Shown: positions 18,241-28,611 of the stretch, one piece after another | How positions within the stretch are numbered: the stretch's first letter is position 1 | Layout of the letters: every line of letters starts with the position of its first letter | From: Bacteroidota bacterium | GTDB lineage: Bacteria; Bacteroidota; Ignavibacteria; Kryptoniales; JAKASW01 | Reading direction: 5' to 3' | NCBI GenBank assembly: GCA_021825585.1 | Contig: JAKAGT010000012.1 | Location: 1-64,000, forward strand | DNA: 64,000 nucleotides | Program-made: the position numbers and the translations under genes | Notes under the pieces: generated by a model | The model's input: the letters and a program-made list of their open reading frames with translations, nothing else | Told to the model about the DNA's origin: nothing | Databases searched by the model: none

Positions 18241-18480
18241 TCATATCCCGGTCTTATTGCTGAGCACCGTCTTTACCTTTGCCAGCGGTGTATCGACCTG
18301 GTACGGCTTCCCAAGGAAGCCTGCGAGGCCCTCGTTAAGCAGTCAGCGGGCATCTACGTTCTCCGGATCACCGCTCGAAAGCAATATCCGGACATCCGCA
18401 CAAACTGATAGACCGCGGAAACCCGGGAACAATTCCGCAGCCTCCCCGCTTTCTCTGAACTTGCCGGCCCAAGATGCGAC
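18241..18480 (-). pseudogene. Relic of a receiver domain (C-terminal half)
   Basis: On the minus strand the frame ending at the TGA of 18241-18243 reads SGEAAELFPGFRGLSVCADV, RILLSSGDPENVDAR, a stop, LLNEGLAGFLGKPYQV, DTPLAKVKTVLSNKTGI. This is the second half of a receiver domain as found at the C-terminus of hybrid histidine kinases (ILLSSG = beta-4, GFLGKPY = beta-5 Lys, LAKVKTVL = alpha-5). An internal stop and the missing phospho-acceptor half mark it as dead. The plus-strand frame over the same bases is its shadow. Confidence 0.6.
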
Positions 18481-18832
18481 GGATGTCACCGAATATTGCC
18501 TGAATGAGACTTCTCCTTTTCCGGTCTATGATGGGGTCATAACACAGGCTATTCGCTTACCGGGGAAGGACGTTCGCAAGTACGCTCATAATTCCCACAA
18601 AATCGCGCTATTTGCTGCAGAGACTATGTCGTGGCCGCATCAAAATCAGGGAGTGGCTTCATGAACTTGCATTACTCCGCGGGAATTTCCGCCCCCGGTG
18701 GGAACTCATAATTTCGTTTACATGTCTTCCTTTACTCTTTCCACGAACCGTCTTAACTTTGTCCAGCGGCGGATTCGCGATTGTGAGGATGTCAGTGTGT
18801 GTAAGGACTCCACGTGTGTACTTCTTACTTGC

Positions 18833-18861
18833 TTGACATTAACTCTATGCTTTGATATTTT
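18833..18861 (+). promoter_or_regulatory. Sigma70-type promoter for sprA
   Basis: TTGACA at 18833-18838 and TATTTT at 18856-18861 are separated by exactly 17 bases. The predicted start point is about 95-100 bases before the GTG of sprA and no other plus-strand gene intervenes. Confidence 0.55.
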
Positions 18862-18965
18862 TGCGAGCAACCAATCAATCATAAACCTGTGGAGCATCCA
18901 CTATACCGATTGCTAAAGTGTTAGAAAAAACAACCATCGAATAGTTTTGCCAAGCAGTCTGCGTA

Positions 18966-21900
18966 GTGGAAAGTTTTAAGACTCACATAGGTCATTTTGC
19001 GCTTCCAGCTTTGCTTGTGTTGGCCATCAGCGCGGGGGTTTGGGCATTTCTCGAGTTTGAGGGGGTGCGGAGTCCTTCGGGCAGCCAGCCTAACGAACCC
19101 GGCGGACACAAGGGGCGAAAGCCATCCATCACGGCGGCACAGCCATCACTGCCGGACATTATTAAGCCGGTACTCGATCTGCGCCCGGGGGACAATCAGC
19201 AGCCAGTCACACTGAAGGATTTTGCGCCAGCTGAGACGACCACGACGTTCGGGAAGCAGGCGACAGCGGCCGACACATCGAAGAAGCCGCTTTCCCAGAA
19301 GCCGGATACGTCCGCACACGGAGTTACTCAGGCCTCACCTCCGGCTCCAAATATCCCGAATTCGATCGTGACTGCAGACACCTCAAAGCTCCAAAACGCA
19401 TCTGCGGCGGACACGACCAAGGGGGTCGCCGACACCGCCTCGACGACAGCAAAACAGCCGATACTCGATTCCCTTTCGGCTACCGGCAAGTCCGACACGC
19501 TTTCCGCGAAAGCCGATACAACCGCGCGGGACACACTGAAGCTGGCGAAATGGCTCCAGGACTTGCAGCCATCGTATCCCCAAGCACCGCTCTTCCCACG
19601 GTATCGTTATCCGTTGTTTCTCTACCCAAGCGCACTTATGCAGGCGTCCACTATCGACTCGAGCGGCAAATTCGTCCGTCTTCATGAGACCCTGCTGGGG
19701 GAGGATGTGAGGATACCACTAAGGGTTCCGCTGGACGAGTACATAAAGCTGGAGCAGAGTTACCTGACACGCAAAGGGTGGGAAGACCTTGCACACAATT
19801 ACATGCTGACACAGCAGAACGAGCTCGGCTCGTTCATGCAAGGTGTAACAAACATCAGCATACCGATTCCGGTAAACCCCGTACTGAGTATTTTCGGACC
19901 GCCCAGAATCAACCTGAGGATTTCAGGCGCTGTGGACATTCAGGGGGCGTGGCGGAACCAGAAGACAAACGCGCAGACACTGTCACAACTCGGGAACGTC
20001 ACAAACCAGCCCGACTTCAAGCAGGATGTCCAGATAAACGTCAATGGTACCGTCGGCGACAAGCTAACGATCGGCGCGAACTGGGACACGCAAAACCAGT
20101 TCGATTACGAGAATCAGCTTCAGATAAAATATAGAGGATACGAAGACGAAATAGTCAAGAGCGTGGAAGCCGGTAACGTCTCGATGACCACCCCATCATC
20201 TTTCATCGGGAGCAGCCAGGCGCTTTTTGGAATCAAGACGCAGATGCAGCTGGGGCCCCTGACATTGACCGCACTCGCCAGCCAGCAAAAGGCGCAGAGC
20301 AAGACCCTGACCGTCAGCGGCGGTTCGCAGAGCCAGACTTTCACGCTTCACGCATACAACTACGCAACGAACCATTTCTTCATAGATTCCAGGTACATAC
20401 CTGGTTACGAGGCTTATTACCAGAAGGCAAACGGCTATGCGGACCCGAACCTGCACATAGAACAGTACCAGGTATATGTATCCCAGCCGCTGGCGCAGCC
20501 GAATCCCAACCTGCGTCAGGGTTACGCTTTCATGAACCTTCCGAGCCTGCAGTCAGATCCGGCCTTTTACCAGCAATACAGGTCGCAGTCTTCCATTACG
20601 ACCCAGGCGGGGTTGATTGAGTCGGGACATTTCCAGCTGCTAGATAACAGCGAATTTTCGCTCGACCCCAACACGGGGGTACTTACTCTCAACACGAGCC
20701 TCACGCCGGACCAGGTAGTTGCCGTAGCCTATGAGACGCAGGACTCTACCTACGGAACGCTTACCTTCACCGACACATCGAGCGCTCCCCTCATTTTAAA
20801 GCTTGTTAAACCTCAATACTTGAGCCCTTCAATGACCCAGGCATGGCAGCTGCAATTGAAGAATATTTATGCCATCGGTGGAATCGGGCTAAGCCAGACC
20901 TCCTTGAAAAATGTGAAGATTCTTTACGAGCTCCCCGGTCAGACGCCGCAGGACAATATCGACGGAGTCAACCTCCTCCAGATATTCGGGCTGGATAAGA
21001 CGGGGGCCGGCGGGCAGGGTCCGCCTGACGGACAAATGGACTGGAACCCCCCATACGACATAAATCCGGCGACGGGAGAGATAATCTTCCCGTTCCTTCA
21101 GCCGTTTGTCGAGGCATTTCAGCATCCGCTGGGTCCGTCGCCCCAAACGACGATTGCCAGCCCCGATTCATTTGCATACCCGGCAGTCTATGACACCACC
21201 GTAGATGCCGCCATGAACGACGCGACACACGACCGGTTCGTAATTACCGGACAGTACACCAGCTCTGTGTCATCACAATACAACCTCGGTTTCAACCTGG
21301 TCCAGGGGAGCGTGAAGGTCCTTCTTAACGGTAATCCTCTTCAACCCGATGTCGGTTACTCAGTAGACTACCTTACGGGACAGGTTACTATAAAGGATCA
21401 GGCGGCTCTCGTCCCCGGGGCGAACGTCCAGATTCAATACGAGACGAACGACATATTTCAGGTTGCATCCAAATCGCTCATCGGATTGAGAGGTGACTAC
21501 AAAGTAAACGACCAGACGAATCTCGGCTTCACGCTGATGAACTATTCACAGCAATCGCCGAGCACGAAGGTCCGGCTGGGCGAAGAGCCGATGAGCAACT
21601 GGATACTCGGTGCGGACGGCGGATCGTCGTTCAACCTGCCGTTCCTGACGAAGGCGCTCGACGCCCTTCCGCTTATCGTTACCGATGCCCCTTCGACGCT
21701 GACCGTGCACGGCGAGGCTGCGTACATGATGCCGAATCCAAATACGCGGGCCAGCCCCATCCCTGGCGATCACGGGCAGGGAATTGCCTACATTGACGAT
21801 TTTGAGGGAGCGAAGCGAACCATCAGTCTTCCGATCGACTATTCCAGCTGGAAGCTTGCAAGTCCACCGGCCGTTTCTGTTCTTGATTCGCTCTATCCCG

Positions 21901-24900
21901 GTATCACGGTTGCGCAGAAGACCAATTTCAAGGCATGGGCGTACTGGTACAACATTCTTCCCGCCGTCACCCCGGTCAAGGACATCTGGCCGCAGAAACA
22001 GGTTCCGGCAGACCAGCAAACCCAGCAGGTGTTGACTGTAGGCCTTCTTGATTCGGTGAGAGGGCAGTATAACAGGTCTCAGAACATAGACTCCACACTG
22101 AAGGCGAATCCGAAACTCGCCTGGGGTGGCATGATGACGCTCCTCTCGTCGAACGCGACCGACCTGACCACCCAAAACATAAACTACATCGAAGTCTGGA
22201 TGAAGATAGATCAGGCGCCGGGGAACGGCAAGATGCATATCGACCTGGGCCAGATAAGCGAGGATATCTTCGGTGACGGCGTACTACACACCGAGGACGT
22301 CACAGGCTACGGCACCCTCCTGCCGGGCTACGACCGCGGACTCGACGGGATATACGACGAGACCGAGCGCCAGAAGTATCCTTGGATCGTAGCGGACCCC
22401 GACAGGCCGTGGGATCCAACCGGCCAGGATCCGGACGGCGATGATTATTTCTATCCGGGAATAGGAAACACGCAGCCGAGCGCTTACTACCGCGTCAACG
22501 GGACCGAGGGGGACAGCGTGACCGCCGAGGGCAAACTCCCCGATACTGAGGACTTGAACCACAACGGGAACCTCGACCAGACAAACGCATATTTCGAATA
22601 CACAGTGAATCTCGATACGACGAACAACCCGTACATCACCGGCGGAGGATCGCACGGATGGTACCAGTTTGAAATCCCGCTGCAGGATTACCAGCGTGCC
22701 GTGGGCAACCCGACCCTCTCCAATGTCCAGTATGTTCGCGTCTGGTTCAACGGCATGACCGGTCCCATGCTCGTCGACATAGCCGAGATGAACCTCGTCG
22801 GCAACTACTGGAGGACCCCGAACCAGACTGACACGACGATGCAGGTTTCGGTCGTCAGCGTGTTCGACAACCCGGGTTACACGCCTCCTTCCCCCGGACT
22901 TCAACCGGTCGACAACTCGAATCCCAACGGGCCGATCCAGCTGAACGAACAGTCGCTCTCTCTGATACTTAACGGCCTGAAGGACGGAGATTCGAGATAT
23001 GTCTTCAAGACCTACCCCCAGGCCCTGGATCTTTTCAACTACCGGCAGATGAAGCTGTTCGTACACGGCGATCCTAACTTCCATTACATCGACTCGACGG
23101 ACTATGATGCAAGCGTCTTTATCCGCTTCGGAAGCGATTCGCTCGATTACTACGAATACCGGCAGCCGATAAAGAGCGGCTGGCAGGACCTCACGGTAGA
23201 CTTCGCGGCACTTACTGCCATCAAGCAAAAGCGCGACTCGGTGACTCAGACCATCGCGCGCGTTCCCGCAGGCAACGGTGTACCGGGCGCGACTTACTGG
23301 ATAAAGGGAAATCCGTCCCTCCAAAGCGCCTCATATTTCCAGATCGGCGTGGCCAATCCCGCGAACACAGGCACGACGCAGCCACTCTTCGGGACCGTCT
23401 GGGTCGATGAGCTCCGGTTGGCGAACGCCGACAACACTCCCGGCCTCGCATACCTTGTGACCAGCAGTCTTCAGCTCGCGGACGTAGGCTCGATCGCCTT
23501 CAACTACACGAGTGTCGATCCGTATTTCCACTCGCTGACATCGCAGTTCGGGTCGCGGAGCTCCACGAGGAACTGGTCGATCAGCGGTTCATTCAACCTG
23601 GACAAGCTTCTCCCGCGTTCGTGGCAGGGGACATCGATTCCATTTACATACACCCACACGGAAAATTTCTCGAACCCGCTGTATCTCCCAAACAGCGACA
23701 TACTGGTTTCTGAGGCCGTACAAAACAGGAAGAGTTATCTCATCTCGAAAGGCATGTCGCCGGACTCGGCGGCGGCGTTAGCGGACAGCCTCCTCGTCAG
23801 CTCTCAGGTACTGACAGTCAGCGACGCGTGGGCAGTTCCGAACATGCGGATCGCACTTCCCACCAACGCGTGGTACGTGCGCGACCTTGTCAACAACATA
23901 ACTCTCGGCTTCAATTGGTCGGGCTCCAGGTACCACGATACACAGACGAGGGCGGGAAACCAGTGGGGATGGAATTTCTCCAGCGGTTACTCCGTCCAGT
24001 TCGATCCGATGGCGTACTACACTCCGTTCCCATCCAAGCAGCTGGAGAAGTTCGGACAGACAAAGAGTTTCCAGATCAGGTATCTTCCGAATTCACTCAG
24101 CCTCTCCATGAGCGCGGGGAGGAGCCTCACGGTCCAGAAGCTCTGGACACAGGTCACGCCTATTATTACGCCGAATTTCACCGCCCAGCGGTCAGGCTCG
24201 ATCAACTGGCGTCTTACTAACAACGGGATACTGAACCCGACCATAGATTATCGCTTCAACATAAGCAGCTCGCTCCTGTATCTCGAGACGGATACGACCG
24301 GCGGGAAGACCACTCTGCTGCCGGACTCGTACGTATTCAGACAGATATTCCTGAACAACGGACTCTTGAACTTTGGAAAGGACTACAACTTCTCGGAGCA
24401 GATTTCAGTGACGACCCAGCCGAACCTGCCATTCAACCTCCAGCAGTATATCGATCTTCAAGGTAGCTACAACTCCAACTACCAGTGGACCAACTCGATC
24501 CAGCAAGGCGCATTCGGCGTCGGGGCGGGTTACAGCTCCTCTCTCCAGCTCGGATCAAACGTGCGGCTGAAGATGCTCACCGATCCGTGGTTCGGAATCG
24601 GCACCGCCGCTCAGCAACAGCAGCAGCAGCGCAACCCGACGGAAATGCCACGGAGACACGGCCGCGAAGAATTTGAAACGCCCGACACCACATCGGAAGG
24701 ATCCGGGAAGAGTCCGTTAGGCAATATTGTCAGAGTGTTGGTCAAGGTGCCGTTCCTCGATTTCGAGAATATCGGGATCAACTTCTCAACCTCGAACTCT
24801 TCTCAAAACGGCGGACTCCCTTCGCAGCGCCCCGGAATGGGCAACTTCTTCAGAGTACCGTTTATACAACCGAGCCTTCCGGGTCTCGGCCCGTCACAAC

Positions 24901-26054
24901 TGTACCAGCTGGGTCTCGTTTCAGAACCGAACAGCGATCTGTCATTTTTCAGGAAGAAGGGGTTCCCCTTCTTCGGGTTCGAATCGACCCCCGGCATTCG
25001 GACACCGAACGCGCGAATTACCGACAACTACACAAATAACAACACGCTGGATCTCAAGACGTCGCGGAATCTCTGGGCGGGTGCTCGCATCGACCTCTCA
25101 TGGCACGTCGGCTGGAGTTACACGCGCAACACGACATACAGCACAGATTCTCTCGGCAACATGGTTCCGAGCAGCCAATCGGTACTTGTCAGCGGACAGG
25201 TCAGCCGGAGTTTCTTTACTCTGCCGCCCGTATTTATATTTTCGGTGTTCAAAAGCGGAATCGGGCAGGTCGGAACCGATTACCAGCAGCTCAAGGCACA
25301 GGACCCGAACAACCTGCAGTCAACAGACGACCAGAAGTTGTCGCAGGCCTTCGTGAACGGGTTCGAGACGCTTCCGTTTTTCGACAAGTTTTTCGGACAA
25401 TACATGCCGCGCATGAATTATTCTTTCCATTGGGACGGACTGGAGAAGTTCCCGCTGTTCAGCAGCTTCGCATCGCATGTCAGCATAGACAACGCCTACC
25501 AGTCCACCTATTCTCAAAACTGGCATAATACGAACGGCGGAGGCGAGGTCACCGACGCACAGACCATCGGCTACGGTTTTCAGCCGCTGCTCGGTCTCAA
25601 CGTTACCTTCAAGAATTTCGGCGACGCCGCAATATCGGGATCGATACTCTACAACACCAACACCCAATACAGCCTGAACCCGTCCGCGCGCACGATCGCG
25701 CAAGCATACACCGGCCAGTTGTCTATCACGGCCAATTATTCCAAGAGAGGATTCTCGATCCCGTTCTTCGGATTGAACCTGCAGAACGACATCGATATCA
25801 GCGCGAGCTATTCCGCATCTCAGACGAGCAGGCTTTCGTACAACTCCGACAACCTGAGCGCAGGCGGGACCCCGATAGACGGGACGACCCAAACCACGTT
25901 CCAGATCAATTTCAGGTACGTGGTGAGCCAGAGGGTCACGGCGGCGGTGTATTTCAGAAACACGCGCGTAATTCCGTCGGTGCCGGGCTCGCTCGTACCC
26001 GGAACGACGACCAACGAAGCCGGCGTAAACATCCATGTCTCGATAGCGGGCTGA
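18966..26054 (+). CDS. sprA: SprA/Sov-type T9SS outer-membrane translocon
   Basis: The 2362-residue protein has the size and sequence character of SprA, the giant 36-strand barrel through which T9SS cargo crosses the outer membrane. N-terminal hydrophobic segment at about 10-30, a Thr/Ala/Lys-rich disordered linker to about 190, then RYPLFLYPS and GSFMQGVTNISIPIPVNPVLSIFGPPRINL (split by family-typical turns), a SprA N-terminal signature. Strand repeats such as VNGTVGDKLTIGANWDTQ, LTGQVTIKDQAALVPGANV and IAYIDDFEGAKRTISLP follow. A poly-Gln run with Pro/Glu-rich linker lies near 1878-1915. The GTG start has no clear ribosome site. It should export the sorted protein of 6882-9380, with PorV-like helpers. 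The inner-membrane motor genes are not in the window. Confidence 0.92.
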   Translation: MESFKTHIGHFALPALLVLAISAGVWAFLEFEGVRSPSGSQPNEPGGHKGRKPSITAAQPSLPDIIKPVLDLRPGDNQQPVTLKDFAPAETTTTFGKQATAADTSKKPLSQKPDTSAHGVTQASPPAPNIPNSIVTADTSKLQNASAADTTKGVADTASTTAKQPILDSLSATGKSDTLSAKADTTARDTLKLAKWLQDLQPSYPQAPLFPRYRYPLFLYPSALMQASTIDSSGKFVRLHETLLGEDVRIPLRVPLDEYIKLEQSYLTRKGWEDLAHNYMLTQQNELGSFMQGVTNISIPIPVNPVLSIFGPPRINLRISGAVDIQGAWRNQKTNAQTLSQLGNVTNQPDFKQDVQINVNGTVGDKLTIGANWDTQNQFDYENQLQIKYRGYEDEIVKSVEAGNVSMTTPSSFIGSSQALFGIKTQMQLGPLTLTALASQQKAQSKTLTVSGGSQSQTFTLHAYNYATNHFFIDSRYIPGYEAYYQKANGYADPNLHIEQYQVYVSQPLAQPNPNLRQGYAFMNLPSLQSDPAFYQQYRSQSSITTQAGLIESGHFQLLDNSEFSLDPNTGVLTLNTSLTPDQVVAVAYETQDSTYGTLTFTDTSSAPLILKLVKPQYLSPSMTQAWQLQLKNIYAIGGIGLSQTSLKNVKILYELPGQTPQDNIDGVNLLQIFGLDKTGAGGQGPPDGQMDWNPPYDINPATGEIIFPFLQPFVEAFQHPLGPSPQTTIASPDSFAYPAVYDTTVDAAMNDATHDRFVITGQYTSSVSSQYNLGFNLVQGSVKVLLNGNPLQPDVGYSVDYLTGQVTIKDQAALVPGANVQIQYETNDIFQVASKSLIGLRGDYKVNDQTNLGFTLMNYSQQSPSTKVRLGEEPMSNWILGADGGSSFNLPFLTKALDALPLIVTDAPSTLTVHGEAAYMMPNPNTRASPIPGDHGQGIAYIDDFEGAKRTISLPIDYSSWKLASPPAVSVLDSLYPGITVAQKTNFKAWAYWYNILPAVTPVKDIWPQKQVPADQQTQQVLTVGLLDSVRGQYNRSQNIDSTLKANPKLAWGGMMTLLSSNATDLTTQNINYIEVWMKIDQAPGNGKMHIDLGQISEDIFGDGVLHTEDVTGYGTLLPGYDRGLDGIYDETERQKYPWIVADPDRPWDPTGQDPDGDDYFYPGIGNTQPSAYYRVNGTEGDSVTAEGKLPDTEDLNHNGNLDQTNAYFEYTVNLDTTNNPYITGGGSHGWYQFEIPLQDYQRAVGNPTLSNVQYVRVWFNGMTGPMLVDIAEMNLVGNYWRTPNQTDTTMQVSVVSVFDNPGYTPPSPGLQPVDNSNPNGPIQLNEQSLSLILNGLKDGDSRYVFKTYPQALDLFNYRQMKLFVHGDPNFHYIDSTDYDASVFIRFGSDSLDYYEYRQPIKSGWQDLTVDFAALTAIKQKRDSVTQTIARVPAGNGVPGATYWIKGNPSLQSASYFQIGVANPANTGTTQPLFGTVWVDELRLANADNTPGLAYLVTSSLQLADVGSIAFNYTSVDPYFHSLTSQFGSRSSTRNWSISGSFNLDKLLPRSWQGTSIPFTYTHTENFSNPLYLPNSDILVSEAVQNRKSYLISKGMSPDSAAALADSLLVSSQVLTVSDAWAVPNMRIALPTNAWYVRDLVNNITLGFNWSGSRYHDTQTRAGNQWGWNFSSGYSVQFDPMAYYTPFPSKQLEKFGQTKSFQIRYLPNSLSLSMSAGRSLTVQKLWTQVTPIITPNFTAQRSGSINWRLTNNGILNPTIDYRFNISSSLLYLETDTTGGKTTLLPDSYVFRQIFLNNGLLNFGKDYNFSEQISVTTQPNLPFNLQQYIDLQGSYNSNYQWTNSIQQGAFGVGAGYSSSLQLGSNVRLKMLTDPWFGIGTAAQQQQQQRNPTEMPRRHGREEFETPDTTSEGSGKSPLGNIVRVLVKVPFLDFENIGINFSTSNSSQNGGLPSQRPGMGNFFRVPFIQPSLPGLGPSQLYQLGLVSEPNSDLSFFRKKGFPFFGFESTPGIRTPNARITDNYTNNNTLDLKTSRNLWAGARIDLSWHVGWSYTRNTTYSTDSLGNMVPSSQSVLVSGQVSRSFFTLPPVFIFSVFKSGIGQVGTDYQQLKAQDPNNLQSTDDQKLSQAFVNGFETLPFFDKFFGQYMPRMNYSFHWDGLEKFPLFSSFASHVSIDNAYQSTYSQNWHNTNGGGEVTDAQTIGYGFQPLLGLNVTFKNFGDAAISGSILYNTNTQYSLNPSARTIAQAYTGQLSITANYSKRGFSIPFFGLNLQNDIDISASYSASQTSRLSYNSDNLSAGGTPIDGTTQTTFQINFRYVVSQRVTAAVYFRNTRVIPSVPGSLVPGTTTNEAGVNIHVSIAG

Positions 26055-26058
26055 CCTG

Positions 26059-26541
26059 ATGCCCGAAGAATTTCAGGAGAACGACCACAAGCGTTTCATG
26101 ACGGCAGCCCTCAAGGAGGCCGAAAGAGCATACGAAAAAAATGAAGTGCCGGTCGGAGCGGTTATCGTCAAAGACGGCATGATCATCGCGCGTGCGCATA
26201 ACCAGGTCGAAGCGCTCCAGGATCCGACTGCACACGCCGAAATAATCGCGATCGGGGCGGCGGCCAACCACCTCGGCAGCTGGAGACTCAAGGGCTGTAC
26301 ACTTTATGTCACACTGGAACCGTGCCCGATGTGCGCGGGTGCAATCGTCCTTTCCCGGCTCGACAGGATCGTGTTCGGCGCCTACGATCCGAAGATGGGC
26401 GCTTGCTCCACGCTTTACAACATCGCGCAGGACGAGAGACTAAATCACCGCGTAGAGATAATTGCAGGCGTATCGGATGAGGAGTCCCGGTTTCTATTGC
26501 GCGAGTTCTTCATCAAGAAACGCCCCGGCGACGAGAAATGA
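26059..26541 (+). CDS. tadA: tRNA-specific adenosine deaminase
   Basis: Converts A34 of tRNA-Arg(ACG) to inosine. The 160-residue cytidine-deaminase-fold protein has zinc ligands His59 in HAE, Cys89 and Cys92 in EPCPMC, and the proton-shuttle Glu61. FGAYDPKMGACSTLYN is the TadA-type active-site rim. The ATG is 4 bases after the sprA stop, so it is likely co-transcribed. A clash with guanine deaminase is unlikely given the PMCAGAI and KMGA motifs. Confidence 0.93.
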   Translation: MPEEFQENDHKRFMTAALKEAERAYEKNEVPVGAVIVKDGMIIARAHNQVEALQDPTAHAEIIAIGAAANHLGSWRLKGCTLYVTLEPCPMCAGAIVLSRLDRIVFGAYDPKMGACSTLYNIAQDERLNHRVEIIAGVSDEESRFLLREFFIKKRPGDEK

Positions 26542-26551
26542 GGATAGAAGC

Positions 26552-27352
26552 ATGTTTGTAAACACTCCATCCGGAAGAATCGCCTGCAGAACGTTCGGAG
26601 ATAATAAGAGCAAACCCGTTGTCTTCATTCATGGATTCCCGTTCGACAAATCGATGTGGGAATCGCAGGGGGAGCTTCTCGCAAAGGATCATTTCGTGGT
26701 GACATTCGACAACCCCGGCCACGGTGAGAGCGAAGTTGGCAGCGGCCAGTACCTTGTCGAGTTCATTGTAGACGACCTGTTCGCGGTCATGGATCATTTC
26801 GGCCTGAAGAAGGCGGTCATCTGCGGGCTTTCAATCGGCGGATACACTGCGATGCGGGCGATCGAGCGGGAACCGGAGCGGTTCGCGGGACTGATCCTAT
26901 GCAATACCAAGAGTGCGCCCGACACAAACGCCGCAAAACTCAACCGGGCAAATCAGATCAGGATGATACGCTTCGGCAGGAAAAAGCAGTTCGTCGAAGA
27001 CAACGCCAAAGCCCTGCTCGCTCCCGAAAGCTTTGAACGGAACAGGGACGCCTTCAACAAGATCATTGCAACGATGAATTCAACGGATGAGAAGGCGCTT
27101 ATAGGGACGCTTATCGCCCTGGCAGCACGCATGGATATGACCGAAAGCCTCGGGAAGATTTCCGTCCCGACACTGATTATTACCGGCGAGAAAGACAAAG
27201 TAGCCACGCAGGCGGACGCGGAGCTGATGCACTCGAAGATCGGGAATTCGAAGCTGGCAATCATCCGCGGAGCTGGCCATCTTTCAAACCTGGAGAACAG
27301 CGCGGAATTTAATTCGGCTCTGGTGAGCTTCCTGAGAGAGAGTAATTTCTAA
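26552..27352 (+). CDS. Alpha/beta-hydrolase
   Basis: From the ATG at 26552 (AGGATAG upstream, 10 bases after tadA) the product is 266 residues. It has the oxyanion-side HGFPFDKSMW, the nucleophile elbow GLSIGG, an acidic residue in ITGEKDKV and the catalytic His in GAGHLSNLE, so the triad is complete. This combination is common in 3-oxoadipate enol-lactonase and related esterases; the substrate cannot be told. The longer frame from 26462 overlaps tadA and is unlikely. Confidence 0.82.
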   Translation: MFVNTPSGRIACRTFGDNKSKPVVFIHGFPFDKSMWESQGELLAKDHFVVTFDNPGHGESEVGSGQYLVEFIVDDLFAVMDHFGLKKAVICGLSIGGYTAMRAIEREPERFAGLILCNTKSAPDTNAAKLNRANQIRMIRFGRKKQFVEDNAKALLAPESFERNRDAFNKIIATMNSTDEKALIGTLIALAARMDMTESLGKISVPTLIITGEKDKVATQADAELMHSKIGNSKLAIIRGAGHLSNLENSAEFNSALVSFLRESNF

Positions 27353-27470
27353 TCAGGCACAATGCGGCAAAGGGACTGGGACACCAAGTGAATCGGAATT
27401 AGAACCACCCTTTACTCTTCCCCTTCGTCCCTCTGTGCATTAGTGCCTTTGTTACTTTCCCCCTCCCCAC

Positions 27471-28598
27471 TCAATACGGATTCCTGATAAACATCCATAG
27501 AATTCCGGATATGAAAGCATATTGCACGAGGCGGGACAGGTTGTAATCCCGCTTCTTCAATATGGACCATACGTACGCAACCACAAACATCGCGGCAGTC
27601 AACCCCGCAAAAATCCAGAAGCACTGCAAGTAATTTAACGACCGCCCGATCGTATCAACGAGCGACACGTTTTTCGCGCTGGAACCGTAAACGAAGAGTA
27701 TGTGAGCCACATAGACCAGGAAAGACTCGCGTCCGAAGGTCTTCACCGCCGACCACTCCAACTTCCTCTTACTCTCGTACCAGATGACTCCTTTCAATAT
27801 CCAGAGAAGGATCCCCAGCCTGAGGATGAACCATCCCGGGGCGTAATTAAACAGGTCGGGCTGAGGAAAGAAGGTCCTGTGGATAAAATAAAGGAGATAT
27901 CCGACGACGATGAGCGCACCGCCGGTCAGGATGAGCCTGTCTGCAAACCGGCCCTCCTTTTCAAACGTAATTTTCTGCGATGCGATCGCGCCCGCAATCA
28001 GGAAGCTTGACCACGGAAAGAGCGGAAAGAGCGAGCCGTTCAGGCGGTTAAGGTACTGGCCGAGGAATTGGGGGAGCACTTTCGAGGTATCGAACAAACC
28101 GACTATCGGAGCCGCGACGATAAAGAACCAGAACAATCCCCAAACGACGATGTTAAATGTCCTGTCACTCTTGATGAGAACCCTGAGGAGATGGAGCAGG
28201 ATCAATGTAACCGCGATGCACTGCAGAATGTCCACTGCAAAGAAGGCAGTGATGTCTTGCGAAGTCGAGCCATGTACGGTCTTAAAGAGGGAGAAATACG
28301 GAATATGCATCATGTAACCGACTGCCATGATGAAGAGAAGCCGCCTCAAATGTCTGACCAGCTCCGGAGAGAACTTCCGGTAGGCGTCCCCGTTCCTGTT
28401 CACAGCCAGCGTGAAAGAAAAGCCGGCGACGAAGAGAAATGACGGAGCGACCAGCCCGTTAAGGAAATCGAGTGTGCTGAATGTGAAACTTTCCCTGAGA
28501 CCGTTGAGGAGAAGCGCATTCACCACATGCGTTTCTATCATGAAGATCGTTGCCAGTCCCCTGAACTGGTCAATGTAGCCTATTCTCGCCCGGGCCAT
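27471..28598 (-). CDS. HGSNAT-like/DUF1624 membrane acyltransferase
   Basis: The 375-residue protein begins RIGYIDQFRGLATIFMIETH and has about ten transmembrane helices, FLNGLVAPSFLFVAGFSF and PLFPWSSFLIAGAIAS. These are the marks of the heparan-alpha-glucosaminide N-acetyltransferase catalytic domain/DUF1624 group, related to acyltransferase-3 proteins that acylate sugars at the membrane. It lies 13 bases after aroC on the same strand, probably in one transcript. The acceptor is unknown. Confidence 0.72.
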   Translation of the reverse strand: MARARIGYIDQFRGLATIFMIETHVVNALLLNGLRESFTFSTLDFLNGLVAPSFLFVAGFSFTLAVNRNGDAYRKFSPELVRHLRRLLFIMAVGYMMHIPYFSLFKTVHGSTSQDITAFFAVDILQCIAVTLILLHLLRVLIKSDRTFNIVVWGLFWFFIVAAPIVGLFDTSKVLPQFLGQYLNRLNGSLFPLFPWSSFLIAGAIASQKITFEKEGRFADRLILTGGALIVVGYLLYFIHRTFFPQPDLFNYAPGWFILRLGILLWILKGVIWYESKRKLEWSAVKTFGRESFLVYVAHILFVYGSSAKNVSLVDTIGRSLNYLQCFWIFAGLTAAMFVVAYVWSILKKRDYNLSRLVQYAFISGILWMFIRNPY

Positions 28599-28611
28599 CT
28601 GCTGCGGATTT

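Larger units (their letters stand above)
18131..18965. other. Intergenic region with receiver relics and the sprA promoter
   Basis: About 830 bases. The plus-strand frame at 18257-18664 is not supported; the minus strand in its first part is a decayed receiver domain. The stretch from about 18500 to 18720 shows nothing recognisable. A promoter lies at 18833-18861. Confidence 0.5.

Noticed and set aside
18257-18664. Plus-strand open frame of 135 codons
   Set aside because: Its first part is antisense to a receiver relic whose residues are recognisable, so this frame is a shadow.
22284-23324. Minus-strand open frame of 346 codons inside sprA
   Set aside because: Val/Arg/His-rich antisense frame; sprA on the plus strand is continuous and recognisable here.
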